Below, piece by piece: positions 43,601 through 57,900 of a DNA stretch of 64,000 nucleotides; the first letter of the stretch is position 1; each line of letters opens with the position of its first letter. The notes under the pieces were generated by a model. That model saw nothing but the letters and a program-made list of their open reading frames with translations. It ran no database searches and was not told the DNA's origin. Source of the DNA: Actinernus sp. WN-2022 (lineage: Eukaryota > Cnidaria > Anthozoa > Actiniaria > Actinernidae); NCBI GenBank assembly GCA_030867875.1, contig JAOWCC010001589.1, positions 140,713,745 to 140,777,744 of the forward strand, written 5' to 3'. The position numbers were made by a program, and so were the translations under genes.

Positions 43601-45924
43601 GGAGAAAGAATTGAAGAAAAAAATCAACATCTTCAAAAATGGTCAAATCTGTATTTTTTGGACCAGACCGGGTAGGCAAAAAATATCAGATTTCTGACAA
43701 AAACTAAAAAAACACTCAATATGCTTCAAAAGGTTGGCAAACAATCTCCTGGTAGCTTGAGAACAGAAATGGAGAAAGAATTGAAGAAAAAAATCAACAT
43801 CTTCAAAAAAAACACTCAAAATGATGGCAAACAATCTCCTGGTAGCTTCAGAACACAAATGAAATAAGTTGGAGAAAGAATAACAAAAATGCATACTTCA
43901 CATAAAATTTAGAGTTTCATGTTTGCACTTACCTCAATTTAGGTCTCCCAACACCTAAACTTGCCCAGAACCAAGCCATTCTGTCCACAAGCACTTCACA
44001 TCTTTATCCTGGTAGCATCAGAACACCAATGGATTAAGTTGGAGAAAGAAATGAAGAAATAAATCAAAATCTTCAAAAATGGTCAAATCTGTATTTTTTG
44101 GACCAGACCGGGTAGGCAAAAAATATCAGATTTCTGACAAAAACTAAAAAACCACTCAAAATGCCTCAAAATGATGGCCAACAATCTCCTTGTAGCTTCA
44201 GAACACAAATGAAATAAGTTGGAGAAAGAATAACAAAAATGCATACTTCACATAAAATTTAGAGTTTCATGTTTGCACTTACCTCAATTTAGGTCTCCCA
44301 ACACCTAAACTTGCCCAGAACCAAGCCATTCTGTCCACAAGCACTTCACATCTTTATCCTGGTAGCATCAGAACACCAATGGATTATGTTGGAGAAAGAA
44401 ATTAAGAAAAAAATCAACATCTTCAAAAATGGTCAAATCTGTATTTTTTGGACTAGACCGGGTAGGCAAAAAATATCAGATTTCTGACAAAAACTAAAAA
44501 AACACTCAATATTCTTCAAAAGGTTGGCAAACAATCTCCTGGTAGCTTGAGAACAGAAATGGAGAAAGAATTGAAGAAAAAAATCAACATCTTCAAAAAA
44601 AACACTCAAAATGATGGCCAACAATCTGCTGATAGTTAACAGACATGAATGGATTAAGTTGGAGAAAGAAATGAAGAAAAAAATCAACATCTTCAAAAAT
44701 GGTCAAATCTGTATTTTTTTGACCAGACCGGGTAGGCAAAAAATGTCAGATTTCTGACAAAAACTAAAAAAACACTCAATATGCTTCAAAATGATGGCAA
44801 ACAATCTGCTGGTAGTTTCCAGACATGAATGGATTATGTTGGAGAAAGAATTGGAGAAAAAAATCAACATCTTCAAAAATGGTCAAATCTGTATTTTTTG
44901 GACCAGACCGGGTAGGCAAAAAATATCAGATTTCTGACAAAAACTAAAAAACCACTCAATATGCTTCAAAAGGTTGGCAAACAATCTCCTGGTAGCTTGA
45001 GAAGAGAAATGGAGAAAGAATTGAAGAAAAAAATCAACATCTTCAAAAAAAACACTCAAAATGATGGCAAACAATCTCCTGGTAGCTTCAGAACACAAAT
45101 GAAATAAGTTGGAGAAAGAATAACAAAAATGCATTTCGGTCTCCCAACACCTAAACTTACCCAGAACCAAGCCATTCTGTCCACAAGCACTTCACATCTT
45201 TATCCTGGTAGCATCAGAACACCAATGGATTAAGTTGGAGAAAGAAATGAAGAAAAAAATCAACATCTTCAAAAATGGTCAAATCTGTATTTTTTCGACC
45301 AGACCGGGTAGGCAAAAAATATCAGATTTCTGACAAAAACTAAAAAACCACTCAATATGCTTCAAAAGGTTGGCAAACAATCTCCTGGTAGCTTGAGAAC
45401 AGAAATGGAGAAAGAATTGAAGAAAAAAATCAACATCTTCAAAAATGGTCAAATCTGTATTTTGTTGACCAGACCGGGTAGGCAAAAAATATCAGATTTC
45501 TGACAAAAACTAAAAAACCACTCAATATGCTTCAAAAGGTTGGCCAACAATCTGCTGATAGTTTCCAGACATGAATGGATTATGTTGGAGAAAGAAATCA
45601 ACATCTTCAAAAATGGTCAAATCTGTATTTTTTGGACCAGACCGGGTAGGCGAAAAATCTCAGATTTCTGACAAAAACTAAATAAACACTCAATATGCTT
45701 CAAAATGATGGCAAACAATCTGCTGATAGTTTCCAGACATGAATGGATTATGTTGGAGAAAGAATTGGAGAAAAAAATCAACATCTTCAAAAATGGTCAA
45801 ATCATGATTTTTTGGACCAGACCGGGTAGGCGAAAAATCTCAGATTTCTGACAAAAACTAAATAAACACTCAATATGCTTCAAAATGTTGGCAAACAATC
45901 TCCTGGTAGCTTGAGAACACAAAT
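37660..45924. repeat. 3476-bp higher-order satellite unit
   Basis: About 2.4 near-identical copies with a 3476-bp period. For example, the segment with the short form AATGCATTTCGGTCTCCC recurs at about 38175, 41651 and 45127, and AAATCATGATTTTTTGG at about 38848, 42324 and 45800. Confidence 0.88.
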
Positions 45925-48900
45925 GGAGAAAGAATTGAAGAAAAAAATCAACATCTTCAAAAATGGTCAAATCTGTATTTTTTGGACCAGACCGGGTAGG
46001 CAAAAAATATCAGATTTCTGACAAAAACTAAAAAACCACTCAATATGCTTCAAAATGATGGCAAACAATCTCCTGGTACTTCAGAACACAAATGAAATAA
46101 GTTGGAGAAAGAATAACAAAAATGCATACTTCACATAAAATTTAGAGTTTCATGTTTGCACTTACCTCAATTTAGGTCTCCCAACACCTAAACTTTCCCA
46201 GAACCAAGCCATTCTGTCCACAAGCACTTCACATCTTTATCCTGGTAGCATCAGAACACCAATGGATTAAGTTGGAGAAAGAAATGAAGAAAAAAATCAA
46301 CATCTTCAAAAATGGTCAAATCTGTATTTTTTGGACCAGACCGGGTAGGCAAAAAATATCAGATTTCTGACAAAAACTAAAAAACCACTCAATATGCTTC
46401 AAAATGATGGCCAACAATCTGCTGATAGTTAACAGACATGAATGGATTAAGTTGGAGAAAGAAATGAAGAAAAAAATCAACATCTTCAAAAATGGTCAAA
46501 TCTGTATTTTTTTTACCAGACCGGGTAGGCAAAAAATGTCAGATTTCTGACAAAAACTAAAAAAACACTCAATATGCTTCAAAATGATGGCAAACAATCT
46601 GCTGGTAGTTAACAGACATGATTGGATTTAGTTGGAGAAAGAAATGAAGAAAAAAATCAACATCTTCAAAAATGGTCAAATCTGTATTTTTTTGACCAGA
46701 CCGGGTAGGCAAAAAATATCAGATTTCTGACAAAAACTAAAAAACCACTCAATATGCTTCAAAAGGTTGGCAAACAATCTCCTGGTAGCTTGAGAACACA
46801 AATGGAGAAAGAATTGAAGAAAAAACTCAACATCTTCAAAAATGGTCAAATCTGTATTTTTTTCACCAGACCGGGTAGGCAAAAAATATCAGATTTCTGA
46901 CCAAAACTAAAAAACCACTCAATATGCTTCAAAAGGTTGGCAAACAATCTCCTGGTAGCTTGAGAACAGAAATGGAGAAAGAATTGAAGAAAAAAATCAA
47001 CATCTTCAAAAAAAACACTCAAAATGATGGCAAACAATCTCCTGGTAGCTTCAGAACACAAATGAAATAAGTTGGAGAAAGAATAACAAAAATGCATACT
47101 TCACATAAAATTTAGAGTTTCATGTTTGCACTTACCTCAATTTAGGTCTCCCAACACCTAAACTTGCCCAGAACCAAGCCATTCTGTCCACAAGCACTTC
47201 ACATCTTTATCCTGGTAGCATCAGAACACCAATGGATTAAGTTGGAGAAAGAAATGAAGAAATAAATCAAAATCTTCAAAAATGGTCAAATCTGTATTTT
47301 TTGGACCAGACCGGGTAGGCAAAAAATATCAGATTTCTGACAAAAACTAAAAAACCACTCAAAATGCCTCAAAATGATGGCAAACAATCTCCTTGTAGCT
47401 TCAGAACACAAATGAAATAAGTTGGAGAAAGAATAACAAAAATGCATACTTCACATAAAATTTAGAGTTTCATGTTTGCACTTACCTCAATTTAGGTCTC
47501 CCAACACCTAAACTTGCCCAGAACCAAGCCATTCTGTCCACAAGCACTTCACATCTTTATCCTGGTAGCATCAGAACACCAATGGATTATGTTGGAGAAA
47601 GAAATTAAGAAAAAAATCAACATCTTCAAAAATGGTCAAATCTGTATTTTTTGGACTAGACCGGGTAGGCAAAAAATATCAGATTTCTGACAAAAACTAA
47701 AAAAACACTCAATATTCTTCAAAAGGTTGGCAAACAATCTCCTGGTAGCTTGAGAACAGAAATGGAGAAAGAATTGAAGAAAAAAATCAACATCTTCAAA
47801 AAAAACACTCAAAATGATGGCAAACAATCTGCTGGTAGTTAACAGACATGATTGGATTAAGTTGGAGAAAGAAATGAAGAAAAAAATCAACATCTTCAAA
47901 AATGGTCAAATCTGTATTTTTTTGACCAGACCGGGTAGGCAAAAAACGTCAGATTTCTGACAAAAACTAAAAAACCACTCAATATGCTTCAAAAGGTTGG
48001 CAAACAATCTCCTGGTAGCTTGAGAACACAAATGGAGAAAGAATTGAAGAAAAAACTCAACATCTTCAAAAATGGTCAAATCTGTATTTTTTTCACCAGA
48101 CCGGGTAGGCAAAAAATATCAGATTTCTGACCAAAACTAAAAAACCACTCAATATGCTTCAAAAGGTTGGCAAACAATCTCCTGGTAGCTTGAGAACAGA
48201 AATGGAGAAAGAATTGAAGAAAAAAATCAACATCTTCAAAAAAAACACTCAAAATGATGGCAAACAATCTCCTGGTAGCTTCAGAACACAAATGAAATAA
48301 GTTGGAGAAAGAATAACAAAAATGCATACTTCACATAAAATTTAGAGTTTCATGTTTGCACTTACCTCAATTTAGGTCTCCCAACACCTAAACTTGCCCA
48401 GAACCAAGCCATTCTGTCCACAAGCACTTCACATCTTTATCCTGGTAGCATCAGAACACCAATGGATTAAGTTGGAGAAAGAAATGAAGAAATAAATCAA
48501 AATCTTCAAAAATGGTCAAATCTGTATTTTTTGGACCAGACCGGGTAGGCAAAAAATATCAGATTTCTGACAAAAACTAAAAAACCACTCAAAATGCCTC
48601 AAAATGATGGCAAACAATCTCCTTGTAGCTTCAGAACACAAATGAAATAAGTTGGAGAAAGAATAACAAAAATGCATACTTCACATAAAATTTAGAGTTT
48701 CATGTTTGCACTTACCTCAATTTAGGTCTCCCAACACCTAAACTTGCCCAGAACCAAGCCATTCTGTCCACAAGCACTTCACATCTTTATCCTGGTAGCA
48801 TCAGAACACCAATGGATTATGTTGGAGAAAGAAATTAAGAAAAAAATCAACATCTTCAAAAATGGTCAAATCTGTATTTTTTGGACTAGACCGGGTAGGC

Positions 48901-51900
48901 AAAAAATATCAGATTTCTGACAAAAACTAAAAAAACACTCAATATTCTTCAAAAGGTTGGCAAACAATCTCCTGGTAGCTTGAGAACAGAAATGGAGAAA
49001 GAATTGAAGAAAAAAATCAACATCTTCAAAAAAAACACTCAAAATGATGGCAAACAATCTGCTGGTAGTTAACAGACATGATTGGATTAAGTTGGAGAAA
49101 GAAATGAAGAAAAAAATCAACATCTTCAAAAATGGTCAAATCTGTATTTTTTTGACCAGACCGGGTAGGCAAAAAATATCAGATTTCTGACAAAAACTAA
49201 AAAAACAATCAATATGCTTCAAAACCATGGCAAACAATCTGCTGATAGTTAACAGACATGATTGGATTAAGTTGGAGAAAGAAATGAAGAAAAAAATCAA
49301 CATCTTGGAAAATGGTCAAATCTGTATTTTTTTGACCAGACCGGGTAGGCAAAAAACGTCAGATTTCTGACAAAAACTAAAAAAAAACTCAATATGCTTC
49401 AAAATGATGGCAAACAATCTCCTAGTAGCTTGAGAACAGAAATGGAGAAAGAATTGAAGAAAAAAATCAACATCTTCAAAAATGGTCAAATCTGTATTTT
49501 TTGGACCAGACCGGGTAGGCAAAAAATATCAGATTTCTGACAAAAACTAAAAAAACACTCAATATGCTTCAAAACGATGGCAAACAATCTGCTGATAGTT
49601 AACAGACATGATTGGATTAAGTTGGAGAAAGAAATGAAGAAAAAAATCAACATCTTCGAAAATGGGCAAATCTGTATTTTTTGACCAGACCGGGTAGGCA
49701 AAAAATGTCAGATTTCTGACAAAAACTAAAAAAACACTCAATATGCTTCAAAATGATGGCCAACAATCTGCTGATAGTTAACAGACATGAATGGATTAAG
49801 TTGGAGAAAGAAATGAAGAAAAAAATCAACATCTTCAAAAATGGTCAAATCTGTATTTTTTTGACCAGACCGGGTAGGCAAAAAATGTCAGATTTCTGAC
49901 AAAAACTAAAAAAACACTCAATATGCTTCAAAATGATGGCAAACAATCTGCTGGTAGTTTCCAGACATGAATGGATTATGTTGGAGAAAGAATTGGAGAA
50001 AAAAATCAACATCTTCAAAAATGGTCAAATCTGTATTTTTTGGACCAGACCGGGTAGGCAAAAAATATCAGATTTCTGACAAAAACTAAAAAACCACTCA
50101 ATATGCTTCAAAAGGTTGGCAAACAATCTCCTGGTAGCTTGAGAAGAGAAATGGAGAAAGAATTGAAGAAAAAAATCAACATCTTCAAAAAAAACACTCA
50201 AAATGATGGCAAACAATCTCCTGGTAGCTTCAGAACACAAATGAAATAAGTTGGAGAAAGAATAACAAAAATGCATTTCGGTCTCCCAACACCTAAACTT
50301 ACCCAGAACCAAGCCATTCTGTCCACAAGCACTTCACATCTTTATCCTGGTAGCATCAGAACACCAATGGATTAAGTTGGAGAAAGAAATGAAGAAAAAA
50401 ATCAACATCTTCAAAAATGGTCAAATCTGTATTTTTTCGACCAGACCGGGTAGGCAAAAAATATCAGATTTCTGACAAAAACTAAAAAACCACTCAATAT
50501 GCTTCAAAAGGTTGGCAAACAATCTCCTGGTAGCTTGAGAACAGAAATGGAGAAAGAATTGAAGAAAAAAATCAACATCTTCAAAAATGGTCAAATCTGT
50601 ATTTTGTTGACCAGACCGGGTAGGCAAAAAATATCAGATTTCTGACAAAAACTAAAAAACCACTCAATATGCTTCAAAAGGTTGGCCAACAATCTGCTGA
50701 TAGTTTCCAGACATGAATGGATTATGTTGGAGAAAGAAATCAACATCTTCAAAAATGGTCAAATCTGTATTTTTTGGACCAGACCGGGTAGGCGAAAAAT
50801 CTCAGATTTCTGACAAAAACTAAATAAACACTCAATATGCTTCAAAATGATGGCAAACAATCTGCTGATAGTTTCCAGACATGAATGGATTATGTTGGAG
50901 AAAGAATTGGAGAAAAAAATCAACATCTTCAAAAATGGTCAAATCATGATTTTTTGGACCAGACCGGGTAGGCGAAAAATCTCAGATTTCTGACAAAAAC
51001 TAAATAAACACTCAATATGCTTCAAAATGTTGGCAAACAATCTCCTGGTAGCTTGAGAACACAAATGGAGAAAGAATTGAAGAAAAAAATCAACATCTTC
51101 AAAAATGGTCAAATCTGTATTTTTTGGACCAGACCGGGTAGGCAAAAAATATCAGATTTCTGACAAAAACTAAAAAACCACTCAATATGCTTCAAAATGA
51201 TGGCAAACAATCTCCTGGTACTTCAGAACACAAATGAAATAAGTTGGAGAAAGAATAACAAAAATGCATACTTCACATAAAATTTAGAGTTTCATGTTTG
51301 CACTTACCTCAATTTAGGTCTCCCAACACCTAAACTTTCCCAGAACCAAGCCATTCTGTCCACAAGCACTTCACATCTTTATCCTGGTAGCATCAGAACA
51401 CCAATGGATTAAGTTGGAGAAAGAAATGAAGAAAAAAATCAACATCTTCAAAAATGGTCAAATCTGTATTTTTTGGACCAGACCGGGTAGGCAAAAAATA
51501 TCAGATTTCTGACAAAAACTAAAAAACCACTCAATATGCTTCAAAATGATGGCCAACAATCTGCTGATAGTTAACAGACATGAATGGATTAAGTTGGAGA
51601 AAGAAATGAAGAAAAAAATCAACATCTTCAAAAATGGTCAAATCTGTATTTTTTTTTACCAGACCGGGTAGGCAAAAAATGTCAGATTTCTGACAAAAAC
51701 TAAAAAAACACTCAATATGCTTCAAAATGATGGCAAACAATCTGCTGGTAGTTAACAGACATGATTGGATTTAGTTGGAGAAAGAAATGAAGAAAAAAAT
51801 CAACATCTTCAAAAATGGTCAAATCTGTATTTTTTTGACCAGACCGGGTAGGCAAAAAATATCAGATTTCTGACAAAAACTAAAAAACCACTCAATATGC

Positions 51901-54900
51901 TTCAAAAGGTTGGCAAACAATCTCCTGGTAGCTTGAGAACACAAATGGAGAAAGAATTGAAGAAAAAACTCAACATCTTCAAAAATGGTCAAATCTGTAT
52001 TTTTTTCACCAGACCGGGTAGGCAAAAAATATCAGATTTCTGACCAAAACTAAAAAACCACTCAATATGCTTCAAAAGGTTGGCAAACAATCTCCTGGTA
52101 GCTTGAGAACAGAAATGGAGAAAGAATTGAAGAAAAAAATCAACATCTTCAAAAAAAACACTCAAAATGATGGCAAACAATCTCCTGGTAGCTTCAGAAC
52201 ACAAATGAAATAAGTTGGAGAAAGAATAACAAAAATGCATACTTCACATAAAATTTAGAGTTTCATGTTTGCACTTACCTCAATTTAGGTCTCCCAACAC
52301 CTAAACTTGCCCAGAACCAAGCCATTCTGTCCACAAGCACTTCACATCTTTATCCTGGTAGCATCAGAACACCAATGGATTAAGTTGGAGAAAGAAATGA
52401 AGAAATAAATCAAAATCTTCAAAAATGGTCAAATCTGTATTTTTTGGACCAGACCGGGTAGGCAAAAAATATCAGATTTCTGACAAAACTAAAAAACCAC
52501 TCAAAATGCCTCAAAATGATGGCAAACAATCTCCTTGTAGCTTCAGAACACAAATGAAATAAGTTGGAGAAAGAATAACAAAAATGCATACTTCACATAA
52601 AATTTAGAGTTTCATGTTTGCACTTACCTCAATTTAGGTCTCCCAACACCTAAACTTGCCCAGAACCAAGCCATTCTGTCCACAAGCACTTCACATCTTT
52701 ATCCTGGTAGCATCAGAACACCAATGGATTATGTTGGAGAAAGAAATGAAGAAAAAAATCAACATCTTCAAAAATGGTCAAATCTGTATTTTTTGGACTA
52801 GACCGGGTAGGCAAAAAATATCAGATTTCTGACAAAAACTAAAAAAACACTCAATATTCTTCAAAAGGTTGGCAAACAATCTCCTGGTAGCTTGAGAACA
52901 GAAATGGAGAAAGAATTGAAGAAAAAAATCAACATCTTCAAAAAAAACACTCAAAATGATGGCAAACAATCTGCTGGTAGTTAACAGACATGATTGGATT
53001 AAGTTGGAGAAAGAAATGAAGAAAAAAATCAACATCTTCAAAAATGGTCAAATCTGTATTTTTTTGACCAGACCGGGTAGGCAAAAAATATCAGATTTCT
53101 GACAAAAACTAAAAAAACAATCAATATGCTTCAAAACCATGGCAAACAATCTGCTGATAGTTAACAGACATGATTGGATTAAGTTGGAGAAAGAAATGAA
53201 GAAAAAAATCAACATCTTGGAAAATGGTCAAATCTGTATTTTTTTGACCAGACCGGGTAGGCAAAAAACGTCAGATTTCTGACAAAAACTAAAAAAAAAC
53301 TCAATATGCTTCAAAATGATGGCAAACAATCTCCTAGTAGCTTGAGAACAGAAATGGAGAAAGAATTGAAGAAAAAAATCAACATCTTCAAAAATGGTCA
53401 AATCTGTATTTTTTGGACCAGACCGGGTAGGCAAAAAATATCAGATTTCTGACAAAAACTAAAAAAACACTCAATATGCTTCAAAACGATGGCAAACAAT
53501 CTGCTGATAGTTAACAGACATGATTGGATTAAGTTGGAGAAAGAAATGAAGAAAAAAATCAACATCTTCGAAAATGGGCAAATCTGTATTTTTTGACCAG
53601 ACCGGGTAGGCAAAAAATGTCAGATTTCTGACAAAAACTAAAAAAACACTCAATATGCTTCAAAATGATGGCCAACAATCTGCTGATAGTTAACAGACAT
53701 GAATGGATTAAGTTGGAGAAAGAAATGAAGAAAAAAATCAACATCTTCAAAAATGGTCAAATCTGTATTTTTTTGACCAGACCGGGTAGGCAAAAAATGT
53801 CAGATTTCTGACAAAAACTAAAAAAACACTCAATATGCTTCAAAATGATGGCAAACAATCTGCTGGTAGTTTCCAGACATGAATGGATTATGTTGGAGAA
53901 AGAATTGGAGAAAAAAATCAACATCTTCAAAAATGGTCAAATCTGTATTTTTTGGACCAGACCGGGTAGGCAAAAAATATCAGATTTCTGACAAAAACTA
54001 AAAAACCACTCAATATGCTTCAAAAGGTTGGCAAACAATCTCCTGGTAGCTTGAGAAGAGAAATGGAGAAAGAATTGAAGAAAAAAATCAACATCTTCAA
54101 AAAAAACACTCAAAATGATGGCAAACAATCTCCTGGTAGCTTCAGAACACAAATGAAATAAGTTGGAGAAAGAATAACAAAAATGCATTTCGGTCTCCCA
54201 ACACCTAAACTTACCCAGAACCAAGCCATTCTGTCCACAAGCACTTCACATCTTTATCCTGGTAGCATCAGAACACCAATGGATTAAGTTGGAGAAAGAA
54301 ATGAAGAAAAAAATCAACATCTTCAAAAATGGTCAAATCTGTATTTTTTCGACCAGACCGGGTAGGCAAAAAATATCAGATTTCTGACAAAAACTAAAAA
54401 ACCACTCAATATGCTTCAAAAGGTTGGCAAACAATCTCCTGGTAGCTTGAGAACAGAAATGGAGAAAGAATTGAAGAAAAAAATCAACATCTTCAAAAAT
54501 GGTCAAATCTGTATTTTTTTCACCAGACCGGGTAGGCAAAAAAATGTCAGATTTCTGACAAAAACTAAAAAAATACTCAATATGCTTCAAAACGATGGCA
54601 AACAATCTGCTGACGGTTTCCAGACATGAATGGATTAAGTTGGAGAAAGAAATGAAGAAAAAATCAACATCTTCAAAAATGGTCAAATCTGTATTTTGTT
54701 GACCAGACCGGGTAGGCAAAAAATATCAGATTTCTGACAAAAACTAAAAAACCACTCAATATGCTTCAAAAGGTTGGCCAACAATCTGCTGATAGTTTCC
54801 AGACATGAATGGATTATGTTGGAGAAAGAAATCAACATCTTCAAAAATGGTCAAATCTGTATTTTTTGGACCAGACCGGGTAGGCGAAAAATCTCAGATT

Positions 54901-57900
54901 TCTGACAAAAACTAAATAAACACTCAATATGCTTCAAAATGATGGCAAACAATCTGCTGATAGTTTCCAGACATGAATGGATTATGTTGGAGAAAGAATT
55001 GGAGAAAAAAATCAACATCTTCAAAAATGGTCAAATCTGTATTTTGTTGACCAGACCGGGTAGGCAAAAAATATCAGATTTCTGACAAAAACTAAAAAAC
55101 CACTCAATATGCTTCAAAAGGTTGGCCAACAATCTGCTGATAGTTTCCAGACATGAATGGATTATGTTGGAGAAAGAAATCAACATCTTCAAAAATGGTC
55201 AAATCTGTATTTTTTGGACCAGACCGGGTAGGCGAAAAATCTCAGATTTCTGACAAAAACTAAATAAACACTCAATATGCTTCAAAATGATGGCAAACAA
55301 TCTGCTGATAGTTTCCAGACATGAATGGATTATGTTGGAGAAAGAATTGGAGAAAAAAATCAACATCTTCAAAAATGGTCAAATCATGATTTTTTGGACC
55401 AGACCGGGTAGGCGAAAAATCTCAGATTTCTGACAAAAACTAAATAAACACTCAATATGCTTCAAAATGTTGGCAAACAATCTCCTGGTAGCTTGAGAAC
55501 ACAAATGGAGAAAGAATTGAAGAAAAAAATCAACATCTTCAAAAATGGTCAAATCTGTATTTTTTGGACCAGACCGGGTAGGCAAAAAATATCAGATTTC
55601 TGACAAAAACTAAAAAACCACTCAATATGCTTCAAAATGATGGCAAACAATCTCCTGGTACTTCAGAACACAAATGAAATAAGTTGGAGAAAGAATAACA
55701 AAAATGCATACTTCACATAAAATTTAGAGTTTCATGTTTGCACTTACCTCAATTTAGGTCTCCCAACACCTAAACTTTCCCAGAACCAAGCCATTCTGTC
55801 CACAAGCACTTCACATCTTTATCCTGGTAGCATCAGAACACCAATGGATTAAGTTGGAGAAAGAAATGAAGAAAAAAATCAACATCTTCAAAAATGGTCA
55901 AATCTGTATTTTTTGGACCAGACCGGGTAGGCAAAAAATATCAGATTTCTGACAAAAACTAAAAAACCACTCAATATGCTTCAAAATGATGGCCAACAAT
56001 CTGCTGATAGTTAACAGACATGAATGGATTAAGTTGGAGAAAGAAATGAAGAAAAAAATCAACATCTTCAAAAATGGTCAAATCTGTATTTTTTTACCAG
56101 ACCGGGTAGGCAAAAAATGTCAGATTTCTGACAAAAACTAAAAAAACACTCAATATGCTTCAAAATGATGGCAAACAATCTGCTGGTAGTTAACAGACAT
56201 GATTGGATTTAGTTGGAGAAAGAAATGAAGAAAAAAATCAACATCTTCAAAAATGGTCAAATCTGTATTTTTTTGACCAGACCGGGTAGGCAAAAAATAT
56301 CAGATTTCTGACAAAAACTAAAAAACCACTCAATATGCTTCAAAAGGTTGGCAAACAATCTCCTGGTAGCTTGAGAACACAAATGGAGAAAGAATTGAAG
56401 AAAAAACTCAACATCTTCAAAAATGGTCAAATCTGTATTTTTTTCACCAGACCGGGTAGGCAAAAAATATCAGATTTCTGACCAAAACTAAAAAACCACT
56501 CAATATGCTTCAAAACGATGGCAAACAATCTGCTGATAGTTAACAGACATGATTGGATTAAGTTGGAGAAAGAAATGAAGAAAAAAAATCAACATCTTCA
56601 AAAAAAAAACTCAAAATGATGGCAAACAATCTCCTGGTAGCTTCAGAACACAAATGAAATAAGTTGGAGAAAGAATAACAAAAATGCATACTTCACATAA
56701 AATTTAGAGTTTCATGTTTGCACTTACCTCAATTTAGGTCTCCCAACACCTAAACTTGCCCAGAACCAAGCCATTCTGTCCACAAGCACTTCACATCTTT
56801 ATCCTGGTAGCATCAGAACACCAATGGATTAAGTTGGAGAAAGAAATGAAGAAATAACTCAAAATCTTCAAAAATGGTCAAATCTGTATTTTTTGGACCA
56901 GACCGGGTAGGCAAAAAATGTCAGATTTCTGACAAAAACTAAAAAACCACTCAAAATGCTTCAAAATGATGGCAAACAATCTCCTTGTAGCTTCAGAACA
57001 CAAATGAAATAAGTTGGAGAAAGAATAACAAAAATGCATACTTCACATAAAATTTAGAGTTTCATGTTTGCACTTACCTCAATTTAGGTCTCCCAACACC
57101 TAAACTTGCCCAGAACCAAGCCATTCTGTCCACAAGCACTTCACATCTTTATCCTGGTAGCATCAGAACACCAATGGATTAAGTTGGAGAAAGAAATGAA
57201 GAAAAAAATCAACATCTTCAAAAATGGTCAAATCTGTATTTTTTGGACCAGACCGGGTAGGCAAAAAATATCATATTTCTGACAAAAACTAAAAAACCAC
57301 TCAATATGCTTCAAAATGATGGCCAACAATCTGCTGATAGTTTCCAGACATGAATGGATTATGTTGGAGAAAGAATTGGAGAAAAAAATCAACATCTTCA
57401 AAAATGGTCAAATCTGTATTTTTTTCACCAGACCGGGTAGGCAAAAAATATCAGATTTCTGACAAAAACTAAAAAACCACTCAATATGCTTCAAAAGGTT
57501 GGCAAACAATCTCCTGGTAGCTTGAGAACACAAATGGAGAAAGAATTGAAGAAAAAACTCAACATCTTCAAAAATGGTCAAATCTGTATTTTTTTCACCA
57601 GACCGGGTAGGCAAAAAATATCAGATTTCTGACCAAAACTAAAAAACCACTCAATATGCTTCAAAAGGTTGGCAAACAATCTCCTGGTAGCTTGAGAACA
57701 GAAATGGAGAAAGAATTGAAGAAAAAAATCAACATCTTCAAAAATGGTCAAATCTGTATTTTGTTGACCAGACCGGGTAGGCAAAAAATATCAGATTTCT
57801 GACAAAAACTAAAAAACCACTCAATATGCTTCAAAAGGTTGGCCAACAATCTGCTGATAGTTTCCAGACATGAATGGATTATGTTGGAGAAAGAAATCAA